A program made the translations under genes and the position numbers. Shown here in pieces: positions 32,815 through 40,704 of a stretch of DNA of 64,000 nucleotides. The notes under the pieces were generated by a model. It was not told the origin of the DNA. It did no database searches and worked only from the letters and a program-made list of their open reading frames with translations. The stretch comes from Eubacterium plexicaudatum ASF492 (GTDB lineage Bacteria > Bacillota > Clostridia > Lachnospirales > Lachnospiraceae). Positions within the stretch are counted from its first letter, which is position 1. Each line of letters opens with the position of its first letter. The stretch is taken from positions 174,229 through 238,228 of the forward strand of contig NZ_AQFT02000004.1 in the NCBI RefSeq assembly GCF_000364225.2. The letters run 5' to 3'.

Positions 32815-34725
32815 TTATTGCTCTTTTAACTCTTTCATTATTTTATTCCAACCTCTTTTTGAAAAACCAAATGCCACCTTAAAATCATAATAAGCATCTT
32901 TTAATTTATCATCAGAAGAATAAGAATTATTATGTTCAAATGGTGTACCTACACTTGCAACTGCATCTGTTGAATCTAATAGTGGATTTCCGTAATATGA
33001 ACGCCCATCAACATTCCATCCTTTTACAATTTTAGGAACCTCTTGATTAGTTAATAATTCTAATTGTTCCCATGTTTGTGGAGCAATAACAAACCACATA
33101 TTACATACACAGCCAGTTACATTACAAAGCCATTTCCATCCATCTCTTTTTCTAGTACATCCAATGATTCCATCAGATGATAACATATGTCCAAAAGGAT
33201 AATCATCATTTCTTGTAATATAAATATTTATACTGCCATCACTTCTTCTCCATCCACAACTCAATTCTGACTTAATTCCATTTTCAATTTCTTCTTCGTA
33301 TTTCATCAACATACGATAAATAAATTCTTTATTAGAAAGAAGCGATTGTTGATACCATTCTTTTATTTTTTCTGTTTTGCCATAATCAACCCACGCTTGA
33401 TAGATTTTTTCTTTTATATACTCTGCAAGCTGCATTCTCGCTTCTTTATACACTTGTAATCTCATTCTCTTTTCAGTTCCAATAAATTCAGGTATATATG
33501 ATTCATTTTCTTTGTCCATTAAACATGATATATTATTTGATTTAAAAATTGTAGTGGGATCAAATACAAACCCCTCTCCCCATAAATCCACCATTAATTG
33601 ATTATCGTTTGTAAAATATCCTGTTTCCTTATAGTTAATATTCTTTTTATTATGAAAATTAAACTCTTCTGCATAATCACCAGATAATATTTTTTGATTA
33701 TCAAAACTAATATCAACATTATTATGACTAACAATAAGATTACTTTTCCCAATAACCATTAACTTATGGTTTTTTATCTTTAACTGATTCTCTGGCAAGA
33801 AACTGTCAAGATAATGCAACGGCAATTCAACATCCTTGTTTGTATATTTTAATACAATCAACAACATTGAAATTACAATAGGCATAAAAACTTCTATTCC
33901 TAAATTATATAAATCTAACTTTTCATCATTTATTTCATATTTAGAAGCATAGCCTTTATAATCACGCTTGGAATAATTAAATATATAATCATAAGGAAAT
34001 ATACCATCGACTTTTTGTTCAGTCCAACTTCCATTTCTGGAATTTTTATGTTGTCCAATATACGCCTCATCAACTCTATCATTAACAGATATAATATTCC
34101 CATTACTCTTCAAGAAAAACGCAAAGAAACAATCCGCTGAATTACTTGCACTAATAAAACAAAAATAAATTCCATCTTGTGCATTTTCTATATTAATAAG
34201 ACATTCGGCTAAAGTATTAAAAATATACAATTTTGTACTTACATTCTGTACATTGTTAATTTTTCCACCCTTCATAAACAGATCCACATTACATCTATTT
34301 ATTGACTCTATGACTTTTTCAATACTATTAAACAGTTGTTTTATTTGCCCATCATCTTTACCAATCAATTTTCCATTTGTTATTTTTAAATATATATGAT
34401 TAAGTCTACCAATAAAATCATTTTCTGCTTCAGTAACGATAGGTGTATTGAAAAGTTCATACATATCTTTTTCTGCCCTATATGCATCTGGGTTACTTAA
34501 CACATCCCATACTGTAATCTTTGTTTCTTTTAATAAGTTCTCAAATTGTATTTTTGTATAAATTACTGCAAGCATACCTGTTTCATCATACTCGGACAAT
34601 AACATTTCAATCAATTTTCCAATTTGATGAAACCCATATGCATTAGACAACAAATTAAAAGATGTTTGCTCCCTATCATATCTACTATAAATAGCCCATT
34701 TTTCTAACACATCCATATATGTCAT
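32815..34725 (-). CDS. Large uncharacterised phage-like protein (636 aa)
   Basis: The largest unrecognised gene. The N-terminal third is helical (EKWAIYSRYDREQTSFNLLS); the middle is mixed with a hydrophobic helix VFMPIVISMLLIVLKYTN near 285. The C-terminal third has ELSCGWRRSDGSINIYITRN, ISGCTRKRDGWKWLCN-like and CNMWFVIAPQTWEQLELLTN. Cysteines cluster near 545-560. GAGGTG stands 10 bases before the ATG. No enzyme motif is visible. Intact frame of this size among broken small genes suggests it matters to the element. Confidence 0.65.
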   Translation of the reverse strand: MTYMDVLEKWAIYSRYDREQTSFNLLSNAYGFHQIGKLIEMLLSEYDETGMLAVIYTKIQFENLLKETKITVWDVLSNPDAYRAEKDMYELFNTPIVTEAENDFIGRLNHIYLKITNGKLIGKDDGQIKQLFNSIEKVIESINRCNVDLFMKGGKINNVQNVSTKLYIFNTLAECLINIENAQDGIYFCFISASNSADCFFAFFLKSNGNIISVNDRVDEAYIGQHKNSRNGSWTEQKVDGIFPYDYIFNYSKRDYKGYASKYEINDEKLDLYNLGIEVFMPIVISMLLIVLKYTNKDVELPLHYLDSFLPENQLKIKNHKLMVIGKSNLIVSHNNVDISFDNQKILSGDYAEEFNFHNKKNINYKETGYFTNDNQLMVDLWGEGFVFDPTTIFKSNNISCLMDKENESYIPEFIGTEKRMRLQVYKEARMQLAEYIKEKIYQAWVDYGKTEKIKEWYQQSLLSNKEFIYRMLMKYEEEIENGIKSELSCGWRRSDGSINIYITRNDDYPFGHMLSSDGIIGCTRKRDGWKWLCNVTGCVCNMWFVIAPQTWEQLELLTNQEVPKIVKGWNVDGRSYYGNPLLDSTDAVASVGTPFEHNNSYSSDDKLKDAYYDFKVAFGFSKRGWNKIMKELKEQ

Positions 34726-34765
34726 TAAATTTTATCACCTCACTTATGTCGATGAAAACCGGATT

Positions 34766-35332
34766 TCAATTTTCATGTATATATTGCTCCCATTTAGCAG
34801 AATAATCATCCATCAATTTTTTATAACTATATGTTGAATCTGCAATGATAAAAACCAAAGCAGTAAGTATTACAGGTATAAGCAAACTAATATAGTTATA
34901 TAACTTCCACTCGCTAATTGATAATATATATGCTAAATAAAATGTTAAACTCGTTGCTATACTTAATAAGACCATTTCATGATTTATTAACCAAGCAATC
35001 AACTTATAGTGTTTACATATTCCTTCTCTAACTATATTAGTTCCTAATTCAAATTGCATATCTAATTTTCCAAAACTTTTTAAAAACGAAGTAATATGAG
35101 CACTTGCTAATCTATAATATGATATACGAGCAGTAAAAGGAATAATTAGCAAAAACGGAATCAAGCAAATCCAAGCACTTATGGAATTCATATCCATCGC
35201 TAATGCAACTCCTAAAACAGCTAATACAGATGTAAACGAAAATGTAAGTAAATTATTTCTCATAGTATCAAAAAATTCGAGTCTTTTTATTAATTTATCG
35301 TATTCTTTATCCGTTATTTGTATTTCTCTCAT
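34766..35332 (-). CDS. Integral membrane protein, four spans
   Basis: 188 residues. A charged helix (DKEYDKLIKRLEFFDTMRNN) precedes two membrane spans (SFTSVLAVLGVALAM, AWICLIPFLLIIPF). A cytosolic middle is followed by two more (EMVLLSIATSLTFYLAYILS, YISLLIPVILTALVFIIADS). Same plan as the gene at 23597. The arrangement recalls small SLATT-like membrane effectors, but I cannot assign it. GGGAGG precedes the ATG. Confidence 0.65.
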   Translation of the reverse strand: MREIQITDKEYDKLIKRLEFFDTMRNNLLTFSFTSVLAVLGVALAMDMNSISAWICLIPFLLIIPFTARISYYRLASAHITSFLKSFGKLDMQFELGTNIVREGICKHYKLIAWLINHEMVLLSIATSLTFYLAYILSISEWKLYNYISLLIPVILTALVFIIADSTYSYKKLMDDYSAKWEQYIHEN

Positions 35333-35359
35333 TTATTTCCTCCCAATGAAAATCGAATT

Positions 35360-35677
35360 TTAACTGTATAATAATTCTTTCATTTCTTTTTTCATCTCAT
35401 CTATTTTTCTTGCCATTTGCCTATATTTCCGAAGTTTATCATTAAAATCTTTTGTAATAAATGGTTTTGAACTTATATTAGTAATCCTAAAAAACGATGG
35501 TCTTAATTTATATGTTAAATAAATATATTTAAGATCATCCGTTATTCTTAACTCTGAATGTGTACATTTTCCATCAACTACATGTGCTTTAAATGTACAA
35601 AATATAGGAAGAATAGGATACCCATTTTTGTAGATAGTTTTTGAACACGGTTTATATTCTATGTATAATTCTTTCAT
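35360..35677 (-). CDS. Hypothetical protein
   Basis: 105 residues, basic, beta-strands then a terminal helix (DKLRKYRQMARKIDEMKKEM). AGAGGTG precedes the ATG. No family recognised. Confidence 0.6.
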   Translation of the reverse strand: MKELYIEYKPCSKTIYKNGYPILPIFCTFKAHVVDGKCTHSELRITDDLKYIYLTYKLRPSFFRITNISSKPFITKDFNDKLRKYRQMARKIDEMKKEMKELLYS

Positions 35678-35713
35678 TTAACACCTCTTGTTAAGCTTAT
35701 TGAAATCAGACAT

Positions 35714-35896
35714 TTATTGCCTATTTTGTCTCCATCTTTCAGCATTTTCTATAATATCTTTGAATTTTTCATAACACTCATCGCAAACATCATCTAATAT
35801 AAATTCATTATCAACTCCATGTTTTATTTCAATAGAATACACCTGTTCATAGTCTCCAATTTTACGCTTACAACAATCACAATATAATACTTTCAT
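35714..35896 (-). CDS. Small zinc-binding-type protein
   Basis: 60 residues: LYCDCCKRKIGDYEQVYSIE, then DDVCDECYEKFKDI. Two CxxC pairs about 35 residues apart form a zinc ribbon as in small phage and plasmid regulators. AAGGTG precedes the ATG. Stops one base before the next gene downstream region. Confidence 0.65.
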   Translation of the reverse strand: MKVLYCDCCKRKIGDYEQVYSIEIKHGVDNEFILDDVCDECYEKFKDIIENAERWRQNRQ

Positions 35897-36082
35897 TTAA
35901 TCGTCACCTTTCTTTCGACTGACTATCTTATGTAAATCTCCATCAGATATTCTTTCTACTTTTCCACTATCAAATTTAACCACTCGCCCAACTCCACAGC
36001 TTGCAATGATAGTTCCCTTACCTTCAAAAAGTCTTTTTACTCTATCTCCAGTTTTTAAAGATTCCCATTCTTTACAATCCAT
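35897..36082 (-). CDS. Small SH3-like hypothetical protein
   Basis: 61 residues from ATG 36082 after GGAAGG: ESLKTGDRVKRLFEGKGTII, ASCGVGRVVKFDSGKVERIS. The GDRV...G-G pattern fits a small SH3-like barrel. It is directly adjacent to the zinc-ribbon gene. Confidence 0.6.
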   Translation of the reverse strand: MDCKEWESLKTGDRVKRLFEGKGTIIASCGVGRVVKFDSGKVERISDGDLHKIVSRKKGDD

Positions 36083-36096
36083 AACAAGTCCTTCCA

Positions 36097-36273
36097 CTAC
36101 AGATTATTACACTTACACCAATATTCCACATCATGATTTCCCATCACATATTCATATCCAAATTTCTTAATAGCTATTAACCCCCTATTATATTGAGGAT
36201 CTTTGGTTTTACCACTTTTATTTGCTATTCTATTAATTTCTTCTATTCTTTTACGCCCCAAATTCTCTTCCAT
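36097..36273 (-). CDS. Small basic hypothetical protein (58 aa)
   Basis: MEENLGRKRIEEINRIANKS, GKTKDPQYNRGLIAIKKFGY, ending VEYWCKCNNL. Its stop codon lies just upstream of the next gene's ribosome site. AGGTGAAT precedes the ATG. Function unknown. Confidence 0.6.
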   Translation of the reverse strand: MEENLGRKRIEEINRIANKSGKTKDPQYNRGLIAIKKFGYEYVMGNHDVEYWCKCNNL

Positions 36274-36283
36274 ATTAATTCAC

Positions 36284-36526
36284 CTATCCAATCTGCTGTC
36301 TTAACAACGGAATATACACAAATTCCCACACAAAATCTGTAAACTTCTTCATAAAGTCCTTACCTGCGTTATATCCACAAGCATTATCTATCTGTATTTC
36401 TATTGGACTTCTTTTATCTGGTCTTTTTAAACCTTTCAATCGATAAAATTCATTTACAAACTCATCATTATCCAAACATATACCACACACGCTGATAAAA
36501 TCATTTTCTAATTCTTCTACTGTCAT
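36284..36526 (-). CDS. Hypothetical protein
   Basis: 80 residues from ATG 36526 (GGGAGAG upstream): MTVEELENDFISVCGICLDN, then SPIEIQIDNACGYNAGKDFM. The open frame runs up to 36619 but that part lies inside the upstream gene. Overlaps the 3' end of the upstream gene by 26 bases. Confidence 0.6.
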   Translation of the reverse strand: MTVEELENDFISVCGICLDNDEFVNEFYRLKGLKRPDKRSPIEIQIDNACGYNAGKDFMKKFTDFVWEFVYIPLLRQQIG

Positions 36527-36785
36527 AAAGCGACTCTCCCATCTCCTGAAGATAATGCCACAAATCCACCCCATCAACACTACACATATCAGTTTTATAC
36601 CATTCTCCACGGAATACAAAATAGAAAAAACTTCTATTTGTTCTCACAGTAAACCCAAATTTTGTCTTCTGATCATTAATATTTTGCTCGAAATTATCCC
36701 AATAATCATTTTTACGGTTGATTTTGGGCGGCTGTTTTAGTTTGATGCATTTTACTTTATCTCCGTCTTTTGTGTATAGAATCAT
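36501..36785 (-). CDS. Hypothetical protein
   Basis: 94 residues: MILYTKDGDKVKCIKLKQPP, a Phe/Tyr-rich centre (SFFYFVFRGEWYKTDMCSVD). GAGGTGGTATGA precedes the ATG. No family recognised. Confidence 0.6.
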   Translation of the reverse strand: MILYTKDGDKVKCIKLKQPPKINRKNDYWDNFEQNINDQKTKFGFTVRTNRSFFYFVFRGEWYKTDMCSVDGVDLWHYLQEMGESLYDSRRIRK

Positions 36786-36795
36786 TCATACCACC

Positions 36796-36975
36796 TCACA
36801 ATTTATCAATGTTATCTCCGCTTTCAGCGTTCAACCAATCTAACCATTCCATTGTGTTTTTGGGATATTCCTCTGGATTTTCTACAATCAGAGTAAGAAA
36901 ATGTGCCAATCTGAGTTTATCCAAACTTCTTATAATTTGCGCTCTATTGTTAATCCTTCCATATTCATCTCTCAT
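36796..36975 (-). CDS. Small phage-like protein (59 aa)
   Basis: MRDEYGRINNRAQIIRSLDK, LRLAHFLTLIVENPEEYPKN, TMEWLDWLNAESGDNIDKL. I recall the same plan (a basic helix, then NP-E-P---EWLDWLN) in short proteins of Firmicutes phages. The ATG overlaps the stop of the upstream gene by four bases (ATGA). Confidence 0.7.
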   Translation of the reverse strand: MRDEYGRINNRAQIIRSLDKLRLAHFLTLIVENPEEYPKNTMEWLDWLNAESGDNIDKL

Positions 36976-37181
36976 TCTGTTACTTCCCTTTCTCTACCAA
37001 GTAAAATATAAAGTACATTTATTGACTCTGTTATCGACTTTATATTTGCAGCAATTTCAACCTTTTTAGAAAAATTAGCAGGTGAATCACTTTCTCTTAT
37101 TTTATCCATTTTCTTCACTTCTTTATTTCTGTCATTTTCCAAACTTTCTATCTGAGATTTAACTAAATTCTGCCATGTCAT
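36972..37181 (-). CDS. Small coiled-coil protein
   Basis: 69 residues from ATG 37181 after TTGGAGG: MTWQNLVKSQIESLENDRNK, then a heptad-like helix. Overlaps the downstream gene by four bases. No family recognised. Confidence 0.6.
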   Translation of the reverse strand: MTWQNLVKSQIESLENDRNKEVKKMDKIRESDSPANFSKKVEIAANIKSITESINVLYILLGREREVTE

Positions 37182-37201
37182 AATTTTTTCCTCCAATAAA
37201 A

Positions 37202-37300
37202 TCAAGTTTTCAACTGCAAATAATATTCTAACTGCTCAATCTCTGTCTTAACTTTCTTCATTTCCAGCAACGCATTTATCGCATTATCTTCATATTTCAT
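37202..37300 (-). CDS. Short coiled-coil peptide (32 aa), truncated relative of the 40474 gene
   Basis: MKYEDNAINALLEMKKVKTE then IEQLEYYLQLKT matches the last 32 residues of the 63-residue protein at 40474 (TYEDNAISSLLEIKKLKTEV, AELEFCLQLK). ATG 37300 stands just before the stop codon of the upstream gene. Confidence 0.5.
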   Translation of the reverse strand: MKYEDNAINALLEMKKVKTEIEQLEYYLQLKT

Positions 37301-37302
37301 GG

Positions 37303-37629
37303 TTAATACTGATATTCTGATGCACACTTATCGCATACACTCAAATTGTCCTCTTTAATGTAAGAACCACATAATTTACAATGATACGCTTTATGTTTAT
37401 TATTATTTAATGATAAACATCCTTCTTCTAATAAATTAAATTTCTCAACAGCACTATCTAAATCACTAAATAGGTTGACATCCTTATCTCCTTCTTTTCC
37501 AACTTTATACATGGCTCTTAAAGGACTTAAATGTACCTCAACATCAATTCTGTTACCAGTCCTACCATTATACGCAAGTCGCTCTTTCTTTAATGGTTCC
37601 TTTTTGATTTCGTCTATACTTATTTTCAT
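37303..37629 (-). CDS. Zinc-ribbon hypothetical protein
   Basis: 108 residues. The C-terminus CKLCGSYIKEDNLSVCDKCA is a CxxC-x11-CxxC ribbon; the N-terminus is basic and helical. GGAGGGA precedes the ATG. No family recognised. Confidence 0.65.
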   Translation of the reverse strand: MKISIDEIKKEPLKKERLAYNGRTGNRIDVEVHLSPLRAMYKVGKEGDKDVNLFSDLDSAVEKFNLLEEGCLSLNNNKHKAYHCKLCGSYIKEDNLSVCDKCASEYQY

Positions 37630-37659
37630 ACATTATTCCCTCCACTTGAAACTTAGATT

Positions 37660-37989
37660 TCATTCATATAAAATAATAACCTTTTGTTTTTGTTCATCAC
37701 ATGTAATATTAATTATTTTTTTATCATATAGCCCAATTCTGTGTTTGATTTCATCATATACTTTTTTACGACTATTATATTTTTTATACTCTTCATCATC
37801 ATAAAACAGAAAATCTAATTCACCAAAATAAGTGATTTTAAATCTTCCATTAATAAAACTTTTTGTAATAGCTATAAGTTCATCAAAATCTATCTGTCGC
37901 ACATCAACTTTTACATCAACTGAAAATTTATATCTATCTATTGGAATACCATTTTCCCAAACAAAGAAATAACTATCTTCCAATCTCAT
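37660..37989 (-). CDS. Hypothetical protein
   Basis: 109 residues, alternating strands and helices (FSVDVKVDVRQIDFDELIAI; FFYDDEEYKKYNSRKKVYDE-like). The region upstream of ATG 37989 holds only a weak ribosome site. No family recognised. Confidence 0.55.
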   Translation of the reverse strand: MRLEDSYFFVWENGIPIDRYKFSVDVKVDVRQIDFDELIAITKSFINGRFKITYFGELDFLFYDDEEYKKYNSRKKVYDEIKHRIGLYDKKIINITCDEQKQKVIILYE

Positions 37990-38009
37990 ATCATGATTGA
38001 TATCACAGT

Positions 38010-38174
38010 CTATTGCTTTATATATATATCGGTTTTTGGAACTTTTATTATTTTTCTAACAGTAGTTACATTTATATCATATTTTTCATTTATATATTGT
38101 TTAATATCATCAGATCTCACAAAATTTTTAACATATCCTGAAGAATTTTCTGTAAAAATAATATATGATTCCAT
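38010..38174 (-). CDS. Small hypothetical protein
   Basis: 54 residues from ATG 38174 (GGAGG 8 bases upstream): MESYIIFTENSSGYVKNFVR, SDDIKQYINEKYDINVTTVR. The frame is open further to 38231 through the ribosome site. No family recognised. Confidence 0.6.
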   Translation of the reverse strand: MESYIIFTENSSGYVKNFVRSDDIKQYINEKYDINVTTVRKIIKVPKTDIYIKQ

Positions 38175-38246
38175 GCACATTTCCTCCAAATTATCCAACC
38201 ATATTTCCAATAGCTTCCTCAACAGCAGCATTCAAATCCTATTTTA

Positions 38247-38573
38247 TCAGAAAAATGCCTTAACATATGCCAATGTTTTCTCCAACAGTTCTTCTGGCAT
38301 CTTCTCTACAAACTGAATATTCCTACTGATTACATCCAAGCACTTCATATGTTCCGTCAATATTACGCCTGTCGTTTTTGTTCTGTTATCTAAAGGGATA
38401 TGCAACGGAAATTTATTGCTTGTATTTGTGATCGGACATACCACAGCAAATTTAGTCCTCATAAAGAACTGCTCATTACTTATGACTACTCCGGGTCTCC
38501 TTCCTGCCTGCTCATGTCCTGATTGTGGACTAAAATCCAAGAATATAATATCTCCTTGCTTCGGATTATACAT
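38247..38573 (-). CDS. mazF: MazF endoribonuclease toxin
   Basis: 108 residues from ATG 38573, which overlaps the mazE stop codon (TAATG). PKQGDIIFLDFSPQSGHEQA, GRRPGVVISNEQFF, CPITNT and VILTEHMKCLDVISRN are the MazF blocks, including the Arg and Thr of the active site. It cuts single-stranded mRNA at short sequences when MazE is degraded. Full length. Confidence 0.9.
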   Translation of the reverse strand: MYNPKQGDIIFLDFSPQSGHEQAGRRPGVVISNEQFFMRTKFAVVCPITNTSNKFPLHIPLDNRTKTTGVILTEHMKCLDVISRNIQFVEKMPEELLEKTLAYVKAFF

Positions 38574-38818
38574 TACCACACTTCCTTCCCAACAGGAGAA
38601 CCCCAATCAAATTCCTCAGCTTTATATTCTCCATCATAATCTTTGAATATATCTTCCAGTGTCAATTCCTTTTTCTCTTTAACTTTCGTAATCACAATAT
38701 TATCATCAACCCTGTTAAGTTCCACGAGATCATTTTCCATCATCCCTAATGCTTCAAGAAACGCTTTTGGTATTCTTATCCCCTGTGAATTTCCCCATTT
38801 TTGAATTGTTGCTTGCAT
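38573..38818 (-). CDS. mazE: MazE antitoxin (AbrB-type)
   Basis: 81 residues. MQATIQKWGNSQGIRIPKAF is the swapped-hairpin AbrB/MazE DNA-binding fold, followed by ENDLVELNRVDDNIVITKVK and an acidic tail that blocks MazF. AAGGAGATG precedes the ATG. First gene of the mazEF operon; autoregulated through the repeats upstream. Confidence 0.9.
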   Translation of the reverse strand: MQATIQKWGNSQGIRIPKAFLEALGMMENDLVELNRVDDNIVITKVKEKKELTLEDIFKDYDGEYKAEEFDWGSPVGKEVW

Positions 38819-38841
38819 AAAATCATCTCCTTCCTTATAAT

Positions 38842-38884
38842 TAGTATATACAATAGTATATACAATAGTATATACATTGTCAAT
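38842..38884 (-). promoter_or_regulatory. mazEF promoter with three tandem repeats
   Basis: On the minus strand TTGACA (38884-38879) and TATACT (38861-38856) are 17 bp apart. GTATATACTATT is repeated in tandem (38876-38865 and 38864-38853), with a third, slightly changed copy at 38852-38842. The -10 box lies in a repeat, so MazE/MazF binding would block transcription. Confidence 0.8.
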
Positions 38885-38920
38885 GACCTTATACTAAAAC
38901 ATCATAAAACCTATAAATCA

Positions 38921-38946
38921 GGCGATAGCCTTTGACAACTACCGCC
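38921..38946 (-). terminator. Hairpin after the DpnD/PcfM-like gene
   Basis: GGCGGTAG and CTATCGCC pair with one wobble around a 10-base loop; the T-run is weak. Confidence 0.45.
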
Positions 38947-38965
38947 CGTATGTATAAGACATGTT

Positions 38966-39106
38966 CTACTCGTCTACGATTTCCATATCATATACATCAT
39001 CTTCCCAGTTATAATCTGCGCACCAAGCCTTTTCTAATGCCTCCTCTTCACTATTTGCCTCAATTTCAGCATAACCGCTTTTACTTGCTCTAACTGTATA
39101 CTTCAT
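38966..39106 (-). CDS. DpnD/PcfM-like small protein (46 aa)
   Basis: MKYTVRASKSGYAEIEANSE, EEALEKAWCADYNWEDDVYD, MEIVDE. The beta-hairpin, then EANSEEEALEKA helix pattern matches DpnD/PcfM proteins of plasmids and integrative elements. AAAGGATTG stands before the ATG. A conserved leader (see 39205-39222) lies about 100 bases upstream. Confidence 0.6.
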   Translation of the reverse strand: MKYTVRASKSGYAEIEANSEEEALEKAWCADYNWEDDVYDMEIVDE

Positions 39107-39204
39107 ACTTCTATCAATCCTTTCTTTGATTTTCCATAACGCACTTCACAGGGGATTTATGGTATTACCCCTTACAGAACAAGCTAAGAACTGTTGCGGA
39201 TGGA

Positions 39205-39222
39205 TTCAGTTGTCAAGGTTCA
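39205..39222 (-). promoter_or_regulatory. Conserved leader motif, shared with 62919-62936
   Basis: GAACCTTGACAACTGAAT on the minus strand, identical over 18 bases to the copy at 62919-62936. It contains TTGACA and lies upstream of the DpnD/PcfM-like gene. Confidence 0.5.
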
Positions 39223-39234
39223 ATCGTAATGGGC

Positions 39235-39417
39235 ACGGTAGACGCATGCTTTATGAACAATTTGTAAACACATAGCTCTCTGATAAAAATAGAGCTTATT
39301 TTTGCTTAATTCTAAAATTTGTAAATTTTTAAAACATAATAAAATTGCTTATTTTTGTGCTATTTTAATAAAAAATCAAGACATTTTTTGTTAAAACAGA
39401 GACATGCGTCTACCGTG
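39235..39417. mobile_element. 183-bp miniature inverted-repeat element
   Basis: Perfect 15-bp terminal repeats CACGGTAGACGCATG (39235-39249) and its complement (39403-39417). Flanked by direct repeats ATGGG (39230-39234 and 39418-39422), a 5-bp target duplication. Non-coding inside, with a terminator-like hairpin AGCTCT...AGAGCT followed by TATTTTTG. No parent transposase with these ends lies in the window. Confidence 0.75.
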
Positions 39418-39536
39418 ATGGGATTTTTCCGTTGACTATTTCTAAAGAATTGATATAATAGAAGTGTCAACGTGTGGTTTACCATACGGAGAGCTGAATG
39501 GCGGTTTCTAGTTTTCCAGGCTGAGAACCGCTATTC

Positions 39537-39692
39537 TTATTTTTTCTTATCCGCTTCTCTTTCAACCAGAATCATTCTTACTAGATTTGAAAAGTTAGTG
39601 CCTTTTTCGGCAGCTTCTTTTTCTAAAGATTCCTCCAGTTCTTTTGAGATATAGACAGATTTTCTTACTCCATTTTGCTTTGGTTTCGCCAT
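39537..39692 (-). CDS. Ribbon-helix-helix (CopG/Arc-type) protein (51 aa)
   Basis: MAKPKQNGVRKSVYISKELE, ESLEKEAAEKGTNFSNLVRM, ILVEREADKKK. The N-terminal strand VRKSVYIS plus two helices is the RHH fold of plasmid copy-number and antitoxin repressors. GGAGG stands 7 bases before the ATG, and a consensus promoter lies immediately upstream. Confidence 0.75.
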   Translation of the reverse strand: MAKPKQNGVRKSVYISKELEESLEKEAAEKGTNFSNLVRMILVEREADKKK

Positions 39693-39715
39693 CTGTCATC
39701 CTCCTTACAGTAAAT

Positions 39716-39744
39716 ATCATATCGTTTTAACAGGTACTTGTCAA
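39716..39744 (-). promoter_or_regulatory. Consensus promoter for the RHH gene
   Basis: TTGACA (39744-39739), 17 bp, TATGAT (39721-39716), then GGAGG and the RHH start within 25 bases. Confidence 0.8.
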
Positions 39745-39816
39745 CATCTTTTTTGGGTTATTTTATGTTAATCACATAAAAAGCTGTCAATGTTTCCACT
39801 AACGACTTCCCGTTTC

Positions 39817-40382
39817 CTATGCTTCACCTGCATATTCACCATAATATTTTTGTCTCATTTCTTCAGCAAATTTTCCAGCCTCATCCAATTGCTCTAATGA
39901 AAATCTACCAAGAATTGTATTCTTTCCATCTACTTGCAATTGTACTATCCATGTATTACCGCTTTTAGACACATTTCTATATCCAGATTTATTATTTTTG
40001 TTTTTACCTTTTCTGTTTTGAGTATTAGATTCATTCTCAACAATTCTCAAATTACATTTCCGATTATCCAATGTATTATGATTAATATGATCAACCTTAT
40101 TTTTTCCAAAATAATTGAGTATAAATTTATGAAGTAAAATGCATTTATATTTTCCATTTCCATTTTGACTTACTCCAAGATAAATACAAGTTTTAACATA
40201 AAATAAATTTCTGACTTTATTATAATCAGAAAACCATGTATAACCAAAGTTTTTTACAACTCTATCAAATCGTCAAGATCAATAATTGTCCATAGATTTT
40301 CTTTTTTTCTACGTCTTAACTCAATTTTTACAATTTTGTTTTCCTCATCAATAATATAATTGTTTCCTTTCTTTCTTGCCAT
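39817..40382 (-). pseudogene. HNH endonuclease with AP2-type DNA-binding domain, one frameshift
   Basis: From ATG 40382 (GGAGG upstream): MARKKGNNYIIDEENKIVKI to IDLDD, where the frame breaks near 40268. One base over it continues DRVVKNFGYTWFSDYNKVRN, then KVDHINHNTLDNRKCNLRIV (the HNH core), NKSGYRNVSKSGNTWIVQLQ and ILGRFSLEQLDEAGKFAEEM (AP2-like). Free-standing homing-type nucleases of this build are common in phages. About 187 residues when repaired; the C-terminal 84 residues are an intact ORF. Confidence 0.7.
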
Positions 40383-40473
40383 CAGTATTTCCTCCATTCA
40401 TAAAAGTGTATATATTACACTTCTACAAATGGATTTTTGTTTTCACGATTTTATACTAAAGGCAATAGAACAA

Positions 40474-40665
40474 TCATTTCAACTGTAAACAAAATTCCAA
40501 TTCAGCAACTTCTGTTTTCAATTTTTTAATTTCCAATAGTGAACTGATTGCATTATCCTCATATGTTGCTGAATCCATATTTTTTATGTCAATTCTAAAA
40601 TATTCCTGCTGTCGCTCTAATTCTCTTTTCTTAGCAGCAAGCCTCTGTTCCATAACTTCTATCAT
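40474..40665 (-). CDS. Small coiled-coil protein
   Basis: 63 residues: MIEVMEQRLAAKKRELERQQ, then TYEDNAISSLLEIKKLKTEV. Almost entirely helical. Its last 32 residues have a shorter paralogue at 37202. AGGAGG stands 6 bases before the ATG. Confidence 0.6.
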   Translation of the reverse strand: MIEVMEQRLAAKKRELERQQEYFRIDIKNMDSATYEDNAISSLLEIKKLKTEVAELEFCLQLK

Positions 40666-40704
40666 ATAAACCTCCTATCTCAGGCAATGAAATAATCCTA
40701 TTAA

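Noticed and set aside
38842..38876. CRISPR or microsatellite array at the mazEF promoter
   Set aside because: Tandem 12-bp repeats without spacers that coincide with the promoter; better explained as operators.
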